Below are positions 50,851 to 61,800 of a DNA stretch of 64,000 nt, piece after piece. How positions within the stretch are numbered: position 1 is the stretch's first letter; every line of letters starts with the position of its first letter. The position numbers were made by a program, and so were the translations under genes. Source of the stretch: Setophaga petechia. Taxonomy: Eukaryota > Chordata > Aves > Passeriformes > Parulidae. The stretch covers positions 39,865,291-39,929,290 of the forward strand of contig JANCRA010000003.1 in NCBI GenBank assembly GCA_024362935.1. The letters run 5' to 3'. The notes under the pieces are model-generated. The model did no database searches. It was not told the DNA's origin and was given only the letters and a program-made list of their open reading frames with translations.

Positions 50851-53800
50851 GCTTGGCAGACATACCTGCCCCACAGCCCTGGCTCTCTCCAGATGCTGCT
50901 GTTTCTTGGCCAAAGGCTGTGCCAGCTCCTGTGATCCCGTTTGTGTAAGTAATTGGCAGTGCATACCACGCATAACCAGCTCTGAGTTTGTGTTGGGGTT
51001 TTTTGATCCAGGGCTCTTTCTCTTCTGAAAGGGTAGAGGTGTCATCTGGGTGTTTTTATGAGTGTTGGGTCTCCCTGCTGACTGCAAATCCATCCTCCCA
51101 GCATGAAATCTGCTTGGCTTTCCTGCAGAGACCCATGGTGTGTAAGGGACTGTAGATGAGACCCTGGCATTGTCTGAGACCTGAAGGGAACATTTTCAGG
51201 GCTGCTCCAGCTCCTTTACTTTGCTTTTATCCCAGGTAAAATGTATTTACATCATAACATAGGAAAGCATAATAAGCAACCAAACCTCACTGTGGTCAAT
51301 TCACTCCCAGCCTATTTCATGCTGATAAGACCATGATGGACTCAAATTGGAACTTCAAACTTCTTTAAAGCCATTCAGCCAATTGCAAAGGTGAGAACCA
51401 GCTGCACAGTTCGGGTCCTGAGATGAACTTTGCTGTAGGTGAAGCTGTAACATGAATTTGTCATGTGAATCTGTCTTGAGGAATAATAACTCTTTATATT
51501 TTTTTTGGTTTTTTTTTTTTTTGCTACAGTTTTTCCTTCCTCCTGGTCCCACCACAAATCTGCTCTCATTCTAATCTTTTCTTTGGCAGCTAAAACTATT
51601 ATCTTTGTTGTTTCAGGGCTTGGCTTCTTCCTGTTAGATCTCCTAATTGGATTTTTACTCTCCAATCCATTTAGTCTCTCCTGTGCTTTCACTAAAACCC
51701 TTTAACCCTTTGGCACCAGCTTTCCAGTTACCCTGGAAGGTGCTCCTCTCCCTGATTTGCACAGGAACAGCTTTCCTAAGCCATGGGTGCCCCCTCCGGT
51801 ATCACTGTCTGTACACTGTATCATCAACATCATCATCTCCTTCACTCTGAAGACTGCAAAGGCTCACTGGGTTTTAACCAAGAATAACCAAAACAACCAC
51901 ATCATCCTTTAAAAGGAGGTCTGAAGTCACCAGAGGCAAAATCATCCAAAAAATTATAACATTTCAGCTGTGGCTAGGAAAAGTTTGCAGCTTTGTTCAG
52001 ATTCACCTCCCATCCAGACCAGGTGCCAGTCCTGTGCTCCTGGCTGTGCCTTAAACTGTGTTAGCAGCTACAAGAGGGTGAAACAGCAGTGGGGCTGTGA
52101 CCACTTCTGGCACTCGGGTCACTTAACCCTTCCACTCCTCTTCATCCTCTTTGGAAAATACTGTTCACAAAACATGCTTTCTTCTACCTCCTATCGATTT
52201 TGTTTCTTTGACCTGCAAGCTCTGCTGGACAGAGTCTTGCCCCTGCAGAGCCTCTCATAACAGTGCCAGAGTCTTCACTGAAGGCTTGGAGTGTGTCAGG
52301 AGTGACCTGATTGCATTGCAGGTGCTTTTTGTGCAGCTGGAAGGACCTCTGTGCTCCATGCCAGCAATGGTCTCTGTCCTCTCCATGGGTAAATCAGGGC
52401 TCTGGTTTCTCCAGCTGGCAGGTACAATCCAAGCTGTCCTTGGAGCACAGCAAGATGGTGATGGAATTTGCCATGCAGGGGGCTTGGGTACCTCATATCC
52501 CAAGAGGAGGCTGCTGGTTTCATGGCCTGAGCCATGCAGCTTCTCTTAGAGGAGGAGGGCGGAGCTGAGACAATGGCATCTCACCATGGTCTGGTTTTTC
52601 CATCAGACCATGCAGTAATGCAGCACTGAGATTTTTCAGGGAGCCAAGATCTTCACTTGTAACATTTCTTTGTAACAACTTGGAGCACAAGGAAGGAAGC
52701 TCCCCTCCAGGTCAGTCAAGCTCAGTGCGGGCAGAGGCGATGGAATAAGACCTCCATGTAGGAAAATGTTAAATATAAAAGGAAACGTAAATACAAAGGG
52801 AGGAAGAATAGGGAGAAGAGGTACCAACCCTGCTAACTGGCTGCTCAACCCAGATCCAGCTGCCTGGCCTTTAACAGGCCTCAATGGACCCAGTCCCTCT
52901 CCTCCTTTTGTTCTTTTTTTCAGCCTTTTTACAACCTCAGTGCCTTTGTGTTTGTGTTGCTGGAGTGTGTTGCCATGGTTAAAGTTGTTATTTTCAGCAG
53001 GGTTTGCATCTTACCTGTGAGACAGATAGATATAGAGATGGAGACGTGCATGAATATGTGTGTTTACCTTCATTTCAGTTCCCACTGGCCATGTGGAAAA
53101 ATAAATCTGATGGGAAAGGAGGACCCTTCAGGGGGAATGAGGAGAGAGGGAGAATACCACCTTGGAGGAGTTTCTCCAAGGAATACATAGGCTAAGCCAA
53201 AAGCATGGAATATAAGACATGATCACTTTGAGAGGAGGGGAGGGCAGAGATGTACATAGGTTTGTAGAAGGTGTTATTGGACTGTGGAAAACACACAACT
53301 TCAAGTCAAGTCTGTTTTAAGGGTGCAGTGTACGTGTGGAAAGGTGGGGATCACAGTTCCCTCCCTGCACACTGTTCCCACACTGGCAGTGCCAACACAA
53401 AATTCCTCCTTAGCCCTGTCATTTTCCTTGGCTCTAGTTGCTCCAAGTGCTAAAAGGGGTTTGCAAGTGTTATTTAAAATTATTATTATTTTTTAATGTT
53501 CTTATCAGATACATGTAGTAAATTTTACTTTATTCCTCTTCTTCTTTTATATTATTTATTCAAGGAAATGATTCTTTGGCACATTCCCATAGGTATTCTT
53601 CTCCAGAGGAAAATGAAAACACAACCTTTGGCTTTCAGACTTTCAGGATTTTTGGCTTTGGTGTATCAGGCAACAATAATTGTATTGTTGTTCCTCAGGG
53701 AATGATTCAGAATAATAGATCTGCTAGGAAAGATGGACCAAGTTTCTGAGTTTTTTGGCTAATGTTATTATGCCAGTCTGAATTGATGGAACAGTTCTGA

Positions 53801-56099
53801 ATTGCTTCACTCGAACATGCATTGAATGAAGAATTGAATCAATATTTGCTGGGCCCTCTTCCAGCCCCTCCAGCTCTCTTACACAATCCACCAGTGCTGT
53901 CCATGCCTGGACAAAATGTGTGGGGCTGGTCAGAGGTGGCTCCTAGCCAAGAAGTGAGGCCCAGGCCCTCTGGAGTATTTTGGTATCTCACATTCTCTGA
54001 TTCTGCCTGGAGGCAGGACTCCTCTCCTATCTAACACGAGGCACTGGCTGTGCCTGGCCCGAGCTGGCTCCTGCCGCAGCAGAGGAGGAAGATGGCACCT
54101 CCAGGGGCTTGGTCAGTCACCTGAGAGAGAAACCACTCTCCAAGCGGGATTTTTCCATTGACTGAGAATCTCCCCAGGTTACTGGGGCCCAACATAGGCT
54201 GCCTGAGATAAGAGATGATGAACTGGGGGGCTGGAACTCACTCCTGTCTCAGGTGAGGACCAAATGGATTGGGGATAAAGGGGAGTGCTTCTAAATCATG
54301 TGCAAGTTCAGAAATGGCTTTTTGTCCATGGGAGAAATGCTGGTAACAGCCCCAGCTCAGTATTTTCTGACAACCTTATCCCCAAGCCCCACTACTGGCC
54401 AAGGCTGCTATTTGCCTTTGTCATGGGTGTTGCTACACCGTGGCAGTGCCCAGACAGCCAGGTGTTACTGTCTTGTTCAGCCCTTGGAACCTGCTGTTAA
54501 AAGCACTGACAGCACTGACAGATAGGGATGTCCTTCCATGTCCACTGGGCTCCATACTGACCCACACCTGATCTCTTGCCATTTTGTCTGTTCCCTTTGG
54601 GAAGGCTGTCAGAAATGTCATTATTTTCACCCTCCTGCTCTGTATAGCAGCAGAACTGCAGCCCTGCCTGACAGCTGACACCCTCCCCAAGCTTTGTAAT
54701 TGGGGTGATGGAGATAATGAGGGGGTGAATCCGTCCCATCACTTTCTGTGATTGTCATTCACCTTCTCCTGCCCCACCAAGTCAATGGAGAAATCTGGTA
54801 TCTGAGCCAAACAAGGCTAACCTTGAGGCACTGCTGGAGGCTTGGTCCTGAGGAAGAGCAGAGCAACCTCAGAGCCACAGGGACACCTCCCTGAGTGCTT
54901 GTGTGCTCTATAGTCACCACAAATTAACTGCTGGTATGTCCTGAAAATTAATGAGTTCGAGACCTTTACAGCCTCTCACGGACCATCTTCTGCAGAAATA
55001 GTGTCCTTAATTAAATCATACCTCCTTCACAAGGAACTGTATTGAGCCCAAAGACAGGGAAGGCAGTCAGGGTCCCTGCTGCTGTACTGGCAGGATGTGG
55101 GGTCACTGGGAAAAGGCTGCTACAGCTCATCCTCATCCACCTGCAGGGCAGAGTGGGGGGAGGAGCCAGCCTGGATTCGTTAACTGCTGGCGTGGGGCGG
55201 AAAGGAAGTGTGGAAAGAAAGCATGCTGGCCACAGGGGTGCATAGCACCTCAGCAGCATGGCTAATTAATGGAGTGAAATAGGTGTTTGGGACATGGTGT
55301 AATGGGGAAGTGAGTCAGGCACAGCACCACATGTAGCTGATCCTATGGTTCCACCCTCCAGCATGCTCAGACCCCTCTTCAGGTCACCTTCTCTTGTGAG
55401 CTGGCAAAACCTCAGTGGTCTTCTTCTGGTGAGAGTAAATGACAGGGAGCAGGGTCAGCAGAAGCCAGGTGCACTTATCCCAGAGGTTCGGCATGTGGTC
55501 TGGGTGTGAAGAATGTTGTCCTACAACTATTTTTTCCTGAGCAGGAAGGAGATCCACATAGATGCCTGGGTTGGAGGGTCTAGGGAGCTCAAGGGGAGAA
55601 ATTCTGCCAGAATACCTGGGTTGCTGTTATCTATCCCTCTACACCACCACCAAGGTGATGTGGAGATCTCTCTTCAGAATCTACCCAGGCACCCGTACCT
55701 TGGGAAGGAGCCTGGTGGGTTGGGAAGAACCCTCTCTGGCTGTGGAGAGTCGAGATACACCAGTTCCCACCTCCGGCACCGCAGAAAACAAGGTGATGGC
55801 TGCATCTTTCACTCAGGTGTGCACCTTGGCAGCAGCTGCACGAGTTTGAGCAGAGAAGCCAGCACCAAGGTGTTTAGGAAACTTTCGTGTCTGACCGTTT
55901 GGGAGTGTGATGCCCAGAGTGCTTCCTGAATGGTCAGACAGGAAAGTTTCCCTAACAAAGGATGGACTGTTTGCATTGTGCCCCTGAGTCCTCTGTGCTC
56001 ATGAGAGGCTTAAGGCTCCAGTTCTGGACTCCGTAAAAAACACCTTGCAGGGGCTGGCTGGGAGAAAAAAAATGCCCCTGCGACTGCAGCCAGGCCAGA
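50851..56099. other. Intergenic, no recognised gene
   Basis: It contains a T-rich run (51500-51525) and several short overlapping ORFs; none has a recognisable domain. An X-box-like half site GTTGCCATGG lies at about 52969-52978. The GC content rises towards 56100. Confidence 0.7.
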
Positions 56100-57050
56100 A
56101 AGCATCCCTGGAGCCGTGGGTCTGCGCGCCCGCACCCACGCTGCACCGTCTGGGGCAGAGCCAGGCAGGTGGAAGCGGCCGCACCGGGGCACAAGGAGCG
56201 CACTGCCGGTACTGGGGAAGCGACATCGCTCCCGGCAAGGTGACCACCGGGAGGCTCTCCCTGGTAAGGGGACCACCGGGATAGGGGCTGGAGCCGGGAC
56301 GCGGAGAAAGAGGACATGCAGAGGAACCCAGGCTTGCAAACACAGTTCAGGCAGTTGGGGAGAAGTGCTCTTTTCCCTTCCCTTCCCCACGTCTCTTTTG
56401 TTTTCTGCAGCCCGACAGAAGAGGCTTCCAGTGAGCGGCAGGGGTGGGGGCAGAGCCCACCCGCACAAAGGCAGCTCCCCACGGGCGCTGTGACCGCTGT
56501 CACGCTTTTTCGCTCAAATCAACGCCGGCAGTGGATGACGTGGGGCTGGTGCTCCCCAGCCCCGGGGCTGATTGGTCCCAGCTCAGGTTTGAACGCCAAG
56601 GTGTCCTGGCAACGAGAAGCAGAGGAGCCAGACTTTCCCGTCCCCACTCGGCTCCGGGAGCACGGCGGGTGCTGGGAAGCGACGGGCATCGCGGCGAGGA
56701 GCAGCGCGCAGGGCCCCGGCCCTCCTGCAGGTACCCTGAGCGCCCTCGGGCCGTGCCCCAGCCCCGAGCCGGGAGCCGGGATGAGTTCCACCCCGTGGGT
56801 GTCGGGGGCCGCCGGCAGGGACTCCGCACGGCGGCTCAGCGGCACCTGTGCTCCGCACGGACACGGCAGCGGAGCTGGTTCCGCTGGGAGAAGGGATGGG
56901 GAAATCACCGGTGTTTGGGGGCATTGAAAGTGACCGTGCAGTGGGGTTTGGGGGAGGGATGCCTGGGGAAAAGCTGCGCAGAGACAGGGGAGTCAGGGAG
57001 CCTTCCAACAGTTGTGTGGTCAGCCCTTCTGCCCCAAGAGGACGGAGTAA
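56100..57050 (+). promoter_or_regulatory. CpG island promoter, probable first exon of the next gene
   Basis: This is the only long stretch in the window with dense CpG (strongest about 56120-56900). It carries a CRE-like TGACGTGG (56536-56543), an inverted CCAAT box ATTGG (56571-56575) and GTGTCCTGGCAAC (56601-56613), which matches the right half of an RFX X-box perfectly. Donor-like sites follow: GTAAGG near 56264, CAG|GTACCC at 56732 and GGA|GTAAGT at 57047. Both strands have long chance ORFs here. Mammalian gene order (LRRC56, LMNTD2, RASSF7) suggests this could be the RASSF7 promoter, but no RASSF7 coding exon is in the window, so I give no symbol. A minus-strand transcript is also possible. 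Confidence 0.6.
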
Positions 57051-58229
57051 GTGATTTTGGCTAGTTTTGGGTTCTCCGGATTAATCAAACTCACAAAAGC
57101 CCTACAGGCACCCGGGGCTCTGAGATGTGCTAGAAGATGGCTTTACATTGAAATGAAGCAGCTTTTCCTGCTGATAGAGAGCTGCTCCTTGCCTCAGTGT
57201 AACCCTCCTGCAGCCCGACCCTCTGGAGCTTGGGGGTGGGGAGAGAAGGGCGCCTCAGAGCTCAGCCCTGTGCAGGAAAGCAAAGGGCATTGCAGGGCCA
57301 TGCTGTAAAGAAAAGAGGCTTTTTCCTCCACCTGGAAGATGCAAGCAGAGGTTCGAGGGGCTGGCTGGGGGAAGATGTTTGCCAGCACCGGGAGGCAGCA
57401 CCCAGCACAGCCCATTTTGCACCTGTCAAAACTAGCAGAGACAGACCTGTGAAAAGATATGCCAGCCACTAATGACAGGGCACATCCAAGCTGTCCAAGT
57501 TGAGACACCACCTCCACAGGGTAACAGCCATCCCGGAGGAGCTTTCTGTCTCAGTAGCAGGGGGTGAGCTTGTGGAAGGGCTGGTGTCCTGCATGGATTC
57601 AGTGGCACACGTTGAAAAGCAGCACCACGACTCAGGTCTTGCTGCTGCAAGCGGGGGATGAAGAAGGATAGCAACATCAAGATCTTTTGGAGCACAGCTT
57701 GTGTTATTTATTAGAACACAGGGCTGAGACCTGCCTGAACAATTCTTTCCCACAGACCCAAAGGCATGATGAGACTTGGAGGTCCCTCCTAGTATCATGC
57801 TCATAGTAGAAGAGCAGTTCCTCAGCATGCCAGTGGCAGGGAAAGGCAGAGGGACATCACAAAATGAGCAGGGAGTGTTCTGCTGGCAGCATGTTATTGC
57901 TGACCTGGATTCGCACTGGTGACCTGGAGGGGTGAGATTAGCACAGTCAGCTTGTCCCAGGGCTGTGGGGGGATTAGAGAGAGGAAAAGGGTCATGCCTG
58001 TTACACACATCATTTTTCTCTGTTTAAATGTGAATATGTAGCACAAGTTGTCCGTTTTTTAAAAAAAATATCCTGCATACTGAAATGTTGCCAAAGTTTA
58101 CAATCTTGGGGTGGTGGACTTACAGCAATAGAGGCTCTGACTAGATCTGTGAGAATCAGTGATGCTTTTTGTACCTAAATGAAAGTTAAGAAAAAACATC
58201 TGTCTCATGTTAGAAGAAGAGGTTTGACC
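57051..58229. other. Downstream of CpG island, no recognised gene
   Basis: Probably the first intron of the gene starting in the CpG island. A 179-codon ORF on the minus strand (57469-58008) is the longest clean single-strand ORF of this part, with an AATAAA on the same strand at about 57706. Its translation is Cys/Ser-rich and matches nothing I know, so I do not call it a gene. Confidence 0.55.
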
Positions 58230-58800
58230 TAGATGAAGCTGAGAACAAATAAGCATGAAAATTCACTAAAGGTGGATTAAACAAACTGGGTATTTTAATT
58301 ATTTTTTCGACAATCATGTTTTTAAATTGAGCAGCTTGGGACTGGATGATGTTCCTACTTGAACCAACAGCTCTCCCTGCTCCAATTAGTTCAAATAAGA
58401 CTTGTTTCTCTGAAGGGTTAAGGCCAGTACATTCTTCAGGCTTTATTAAACCCATGAACAGTAATGTCAGTCTGAAACCCAAGAGAGGGGAAAACATACC
58501 CACACCTTGCAGGCCATAAACAGGAACAAATTCAGCTCACTTTGTATCTCCCCACCAATTGAGCTGAGGCAGTTTATGAACTGGGAACATTAACTCCAGT
58601 GAGGCAGGACTTTCCCAGATTAAATAACATGTCAGTCATTAAATAACTCATCTTTCCTGGTATTTTATGGAATAAACAGTGCCTGTTGCTTGCTAATAGC
58701 GTCTGCTTTTATTTGAGTGGGATTGTATTTTATAACAATCCTTCTGTTCAGTTTGCGTGTTTGCAGTGACCCCAGCAAGCAATCACTCCATGGCTGATAG
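58230..58800. promoter_or_regulatory. AT-rich blocks, possible conserved non-coding elements
   Basis: Two blocks (about 58240-58350 and 58560-58790) are AT-rich and non-repetitive, with TAAT/ATTA, TTATGG and TTTATAACA-type motifs (ggtattttaattatttttt, ggaataaacagtgcc). They stand out from GC-richer flanks. They resemble intronic enhancers of a regulated gene, but this is texture only. Confidence 0.28.
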
Positions 58801-61800
58801 TAAATTCACTCCCAGAGGTTTAATGATGGTTTTTACTGTAGGAGCTACGAGTTTTAGGGCTGTAGTGATTAGGGAGGGTTGATGGGACACAGGGCAGTTG
58901 GATAATTGCTAGTGATGAGCCAGTGAACTCCCAGGTAATTGCACCTTACCTGGAGAGGTGTGCTGGCATGAGCGGTGTGTTAAAGACAAAGCTGTGAGGA
59001 GGATAAAGGACTGTCATTGTCTCCACATGACAGCGATGAATCATGAACAGGAAATTACCCCTTCTCCTCACCAAGAAAAATAATGTTTGGTCTGTTTTCT
59101 TTCCTCTTGCCATCTTAAAGAAAAGACAGGACTTGTGTGCCTGTCAAGTCTGTGCCCCTTCCTTCTCTTCATACCATTTAAACACTGTTGAGAAGTAGAG
59201 ATGCTCTGCTTGAGGACACTGTCAAGGGTTGTGAAAATGGGTTTTGAGGGAAGGAAAGACAGACATACTCACTGACTGACCCTGGGAAGGCCTGGCATAG
59301 ACCAAACCTCAGTCAAACACCAGAGAGACCTGGTAACAGAGGGACCCTGGCAAAGCTCACTCACCAGAAGGCTTCAGCATAAGCTCAGATTTCATAGATA
59401 TGAGGTCCATATCCATAGATGTGAGGTCCAACCAATCCTGGTTCCTAGGACAGCAGGCATCATTAATAATGTTATTAAAGGGAGACAGTAATTTTACTTT
59501 TAATGAATGTGGGATCTACATAAGTTGGTGTGGTCACTCGCTAGAGCCCTGTTGGCCCTTGGGCAAGATTTCTCAAGTCCCAGCCATTTCCATGTATGTT
59601 TGGGCTCCTCAGGACATTACTCAGCCTACATGTATGTGGATTTGGTAGTCCTCACCTGGCCCCAGTGTTTGAGGCTGTCTACAGTGCTGCTTCAGGCTCC
59701 CCAACCCCTGCGGTCTCCAGCCTTGGCACTTTGTGTTTGTTTGTCCTGCATACCCTGCAGTGGTGATGCCAAAATTGCTTTGCCCTCCCTTCTCATGAAA
59801 CAGAGGGCTGGAGATTTGATCCCTGTAATTGCCAGCCTCTCCTACCCCAGAAAGGAGTAATCCCCAAAGCAATGGTGACACTGGAGTCCTCTAATGCTTC
59901 TTGAGTCTTCATCAGCAGGTCCTGGAGGGCTTTGAGAAAGATGCTGTATGCCTCACGTCTAGTTTAGATCTGGGAGGGTTGAAGCAAAGCAAGGGGCAGA
60001 GCCTTGACAAACAATGACAGGAGTAGAGCAAATGGCAGGTTTAGGCAGGGCAAAGGAATTGATAGAGCAAAGGGTCTGAGAGTGGTGCTGTCACCTCACC
60101 CCAGAGAGGTGCTTCTTGGTGGGTCTGGGACCAAGAAAGCTCTGTTTAGGTGGCTCTTTATCTGCTAGAACCTTTTCATTTTTAATGAAAATGATTAAAA
60201 GACAAAGATGGGGAGTGTATCTCCTCTCTGTGTTAATGAGCTTTCCTCTCCCTCTGTAGCAAGAGAGAAAGATTGCAGCAAAACCAATTCTGTTACAAGA
60301 CTGATTGGGAGAAAATAAGTAGTTTGTGGTCCCAGAACCTCCCAGGAGAGGGGCTGCTCTTGGTCCAGCAATAATTTAAGGGACTTAGTGAGTCAGCAAT
60401 GCCTTCAATAAAGCTGTGGCAGGGTTGCAAATATATCAAGAATTGTTGGCAATTGGACCAGATATTTCCAGGTACAGGATGATAGAAATGATAGTGCTGA
60501 TCCAAACTGCTGAAGCTCCATTGACTTGCCTGGAGCCACTCTACTATTATGGCTGGAAATGGGAAAAGGAGTTTAAGCTGTTCTCATTCTGCAGCCTTGT
60601 CCAAGCACTCGCTGTTCCACCTGCTTCTTTGTTGGCCCACACATTTCTCCAGCTACATGATGGAGAGGTATTGGTCTGGCAGAAAAAAAAATCAAACATT
60701 TTCTCCTCTGGGGATTTTCTAGAGCTGAACAGTCCTTGATCAAGTCCTACTCTCTGCACCAAGAGTAGTGCAGGCACAAAGAAGAAGGGGAGTGCAGGCT
60801 GTCAGTCCACCACTGCCTGCTTTAACCAGCCCAATACACAGCTTGGGTGAATGGAGGAATCCTTTCCTTCTCTTACATGTGGTGCTCTTAAGGGAAACAT
60901 GTGCTGATCACGGGTTTACAAACAACTGCCAGATGTTTGAAATTACACAGTTTAATTGCTGGTGCAGGACCACTCTGTCCAGTGGGTGTGACCTAAAGGA
61001 AATCTCTTGAAACCTGCTCTCTGGTACCAAGAGGAGCACAAGGCTTCCCAATATCAATTTTGATCCTGAAGGCAGCGAGGTACCAGCAAAGATCAGAGCA
61101 TGAGATTCAGAGGCAGGAACTACTGAGTGTTGATCCTGGGTCTACTGCCAGCTCTTTTTGCTCTGGGACAAATTGTTTAGCTTTCCTTTTCCCTGATCCC
61201 CTTCCATCCCCTGTCCAAATCTTTTGTCATATGGGAGTTGGGAAGAAGCTTGCAAAACACCTGCTGAAGTGCTCTGAAGACAGAAAGCAGAATGCACAAA
61301 TGCTAAGTTGTATGGGCAATATAAACAAACCCAGCTTTATGTTTCTCAGGCTAAATGAGGAGGAGGAGGGGTTAACTGGTGGGTGGCACCCATGTCCTAA
61401 TTACAAGGCTTGTCTCTGGATCCCTTTGGTGTGAAGCATCCTCTTGGCTGAAAAACAGCTGATAAAGTCACACCTGAGCAGAGGTAGGGGAGGAAAAACT
61501 TGTCGCACAAGTGAACCAGGGTGGGTGGAAATTTCCTTTGACAGGAAGGGGGTAAGTGGTGGTACCAGAATTGGCTTGGAGATGGCCTTCAGGACCACCT
61601 CTGGACCTACTGGTCCTGCTGTACCTCCTCTTTCTTGCCTGGTGCATTTTTCCAGGTGGTTGCTACATGGTCTTGAGGATCCTATGAGATCCAGGAAAGT
61701 CCTTCCTGTAGCTGCCATTATCCTCTCTGACACCTGATTCAGGAGGATAACTTCTGGCATTTTAGTAGCCCCTTTGTCCCACTTGCTTTGCCAACTCAAA

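Noticed and set aside
55952..57064. ORFs of 183, 203 and 206 codons across the CpG island
   Set aside because: At least six frames are open here at once; this is a GC effect, not evidence of protein coding.
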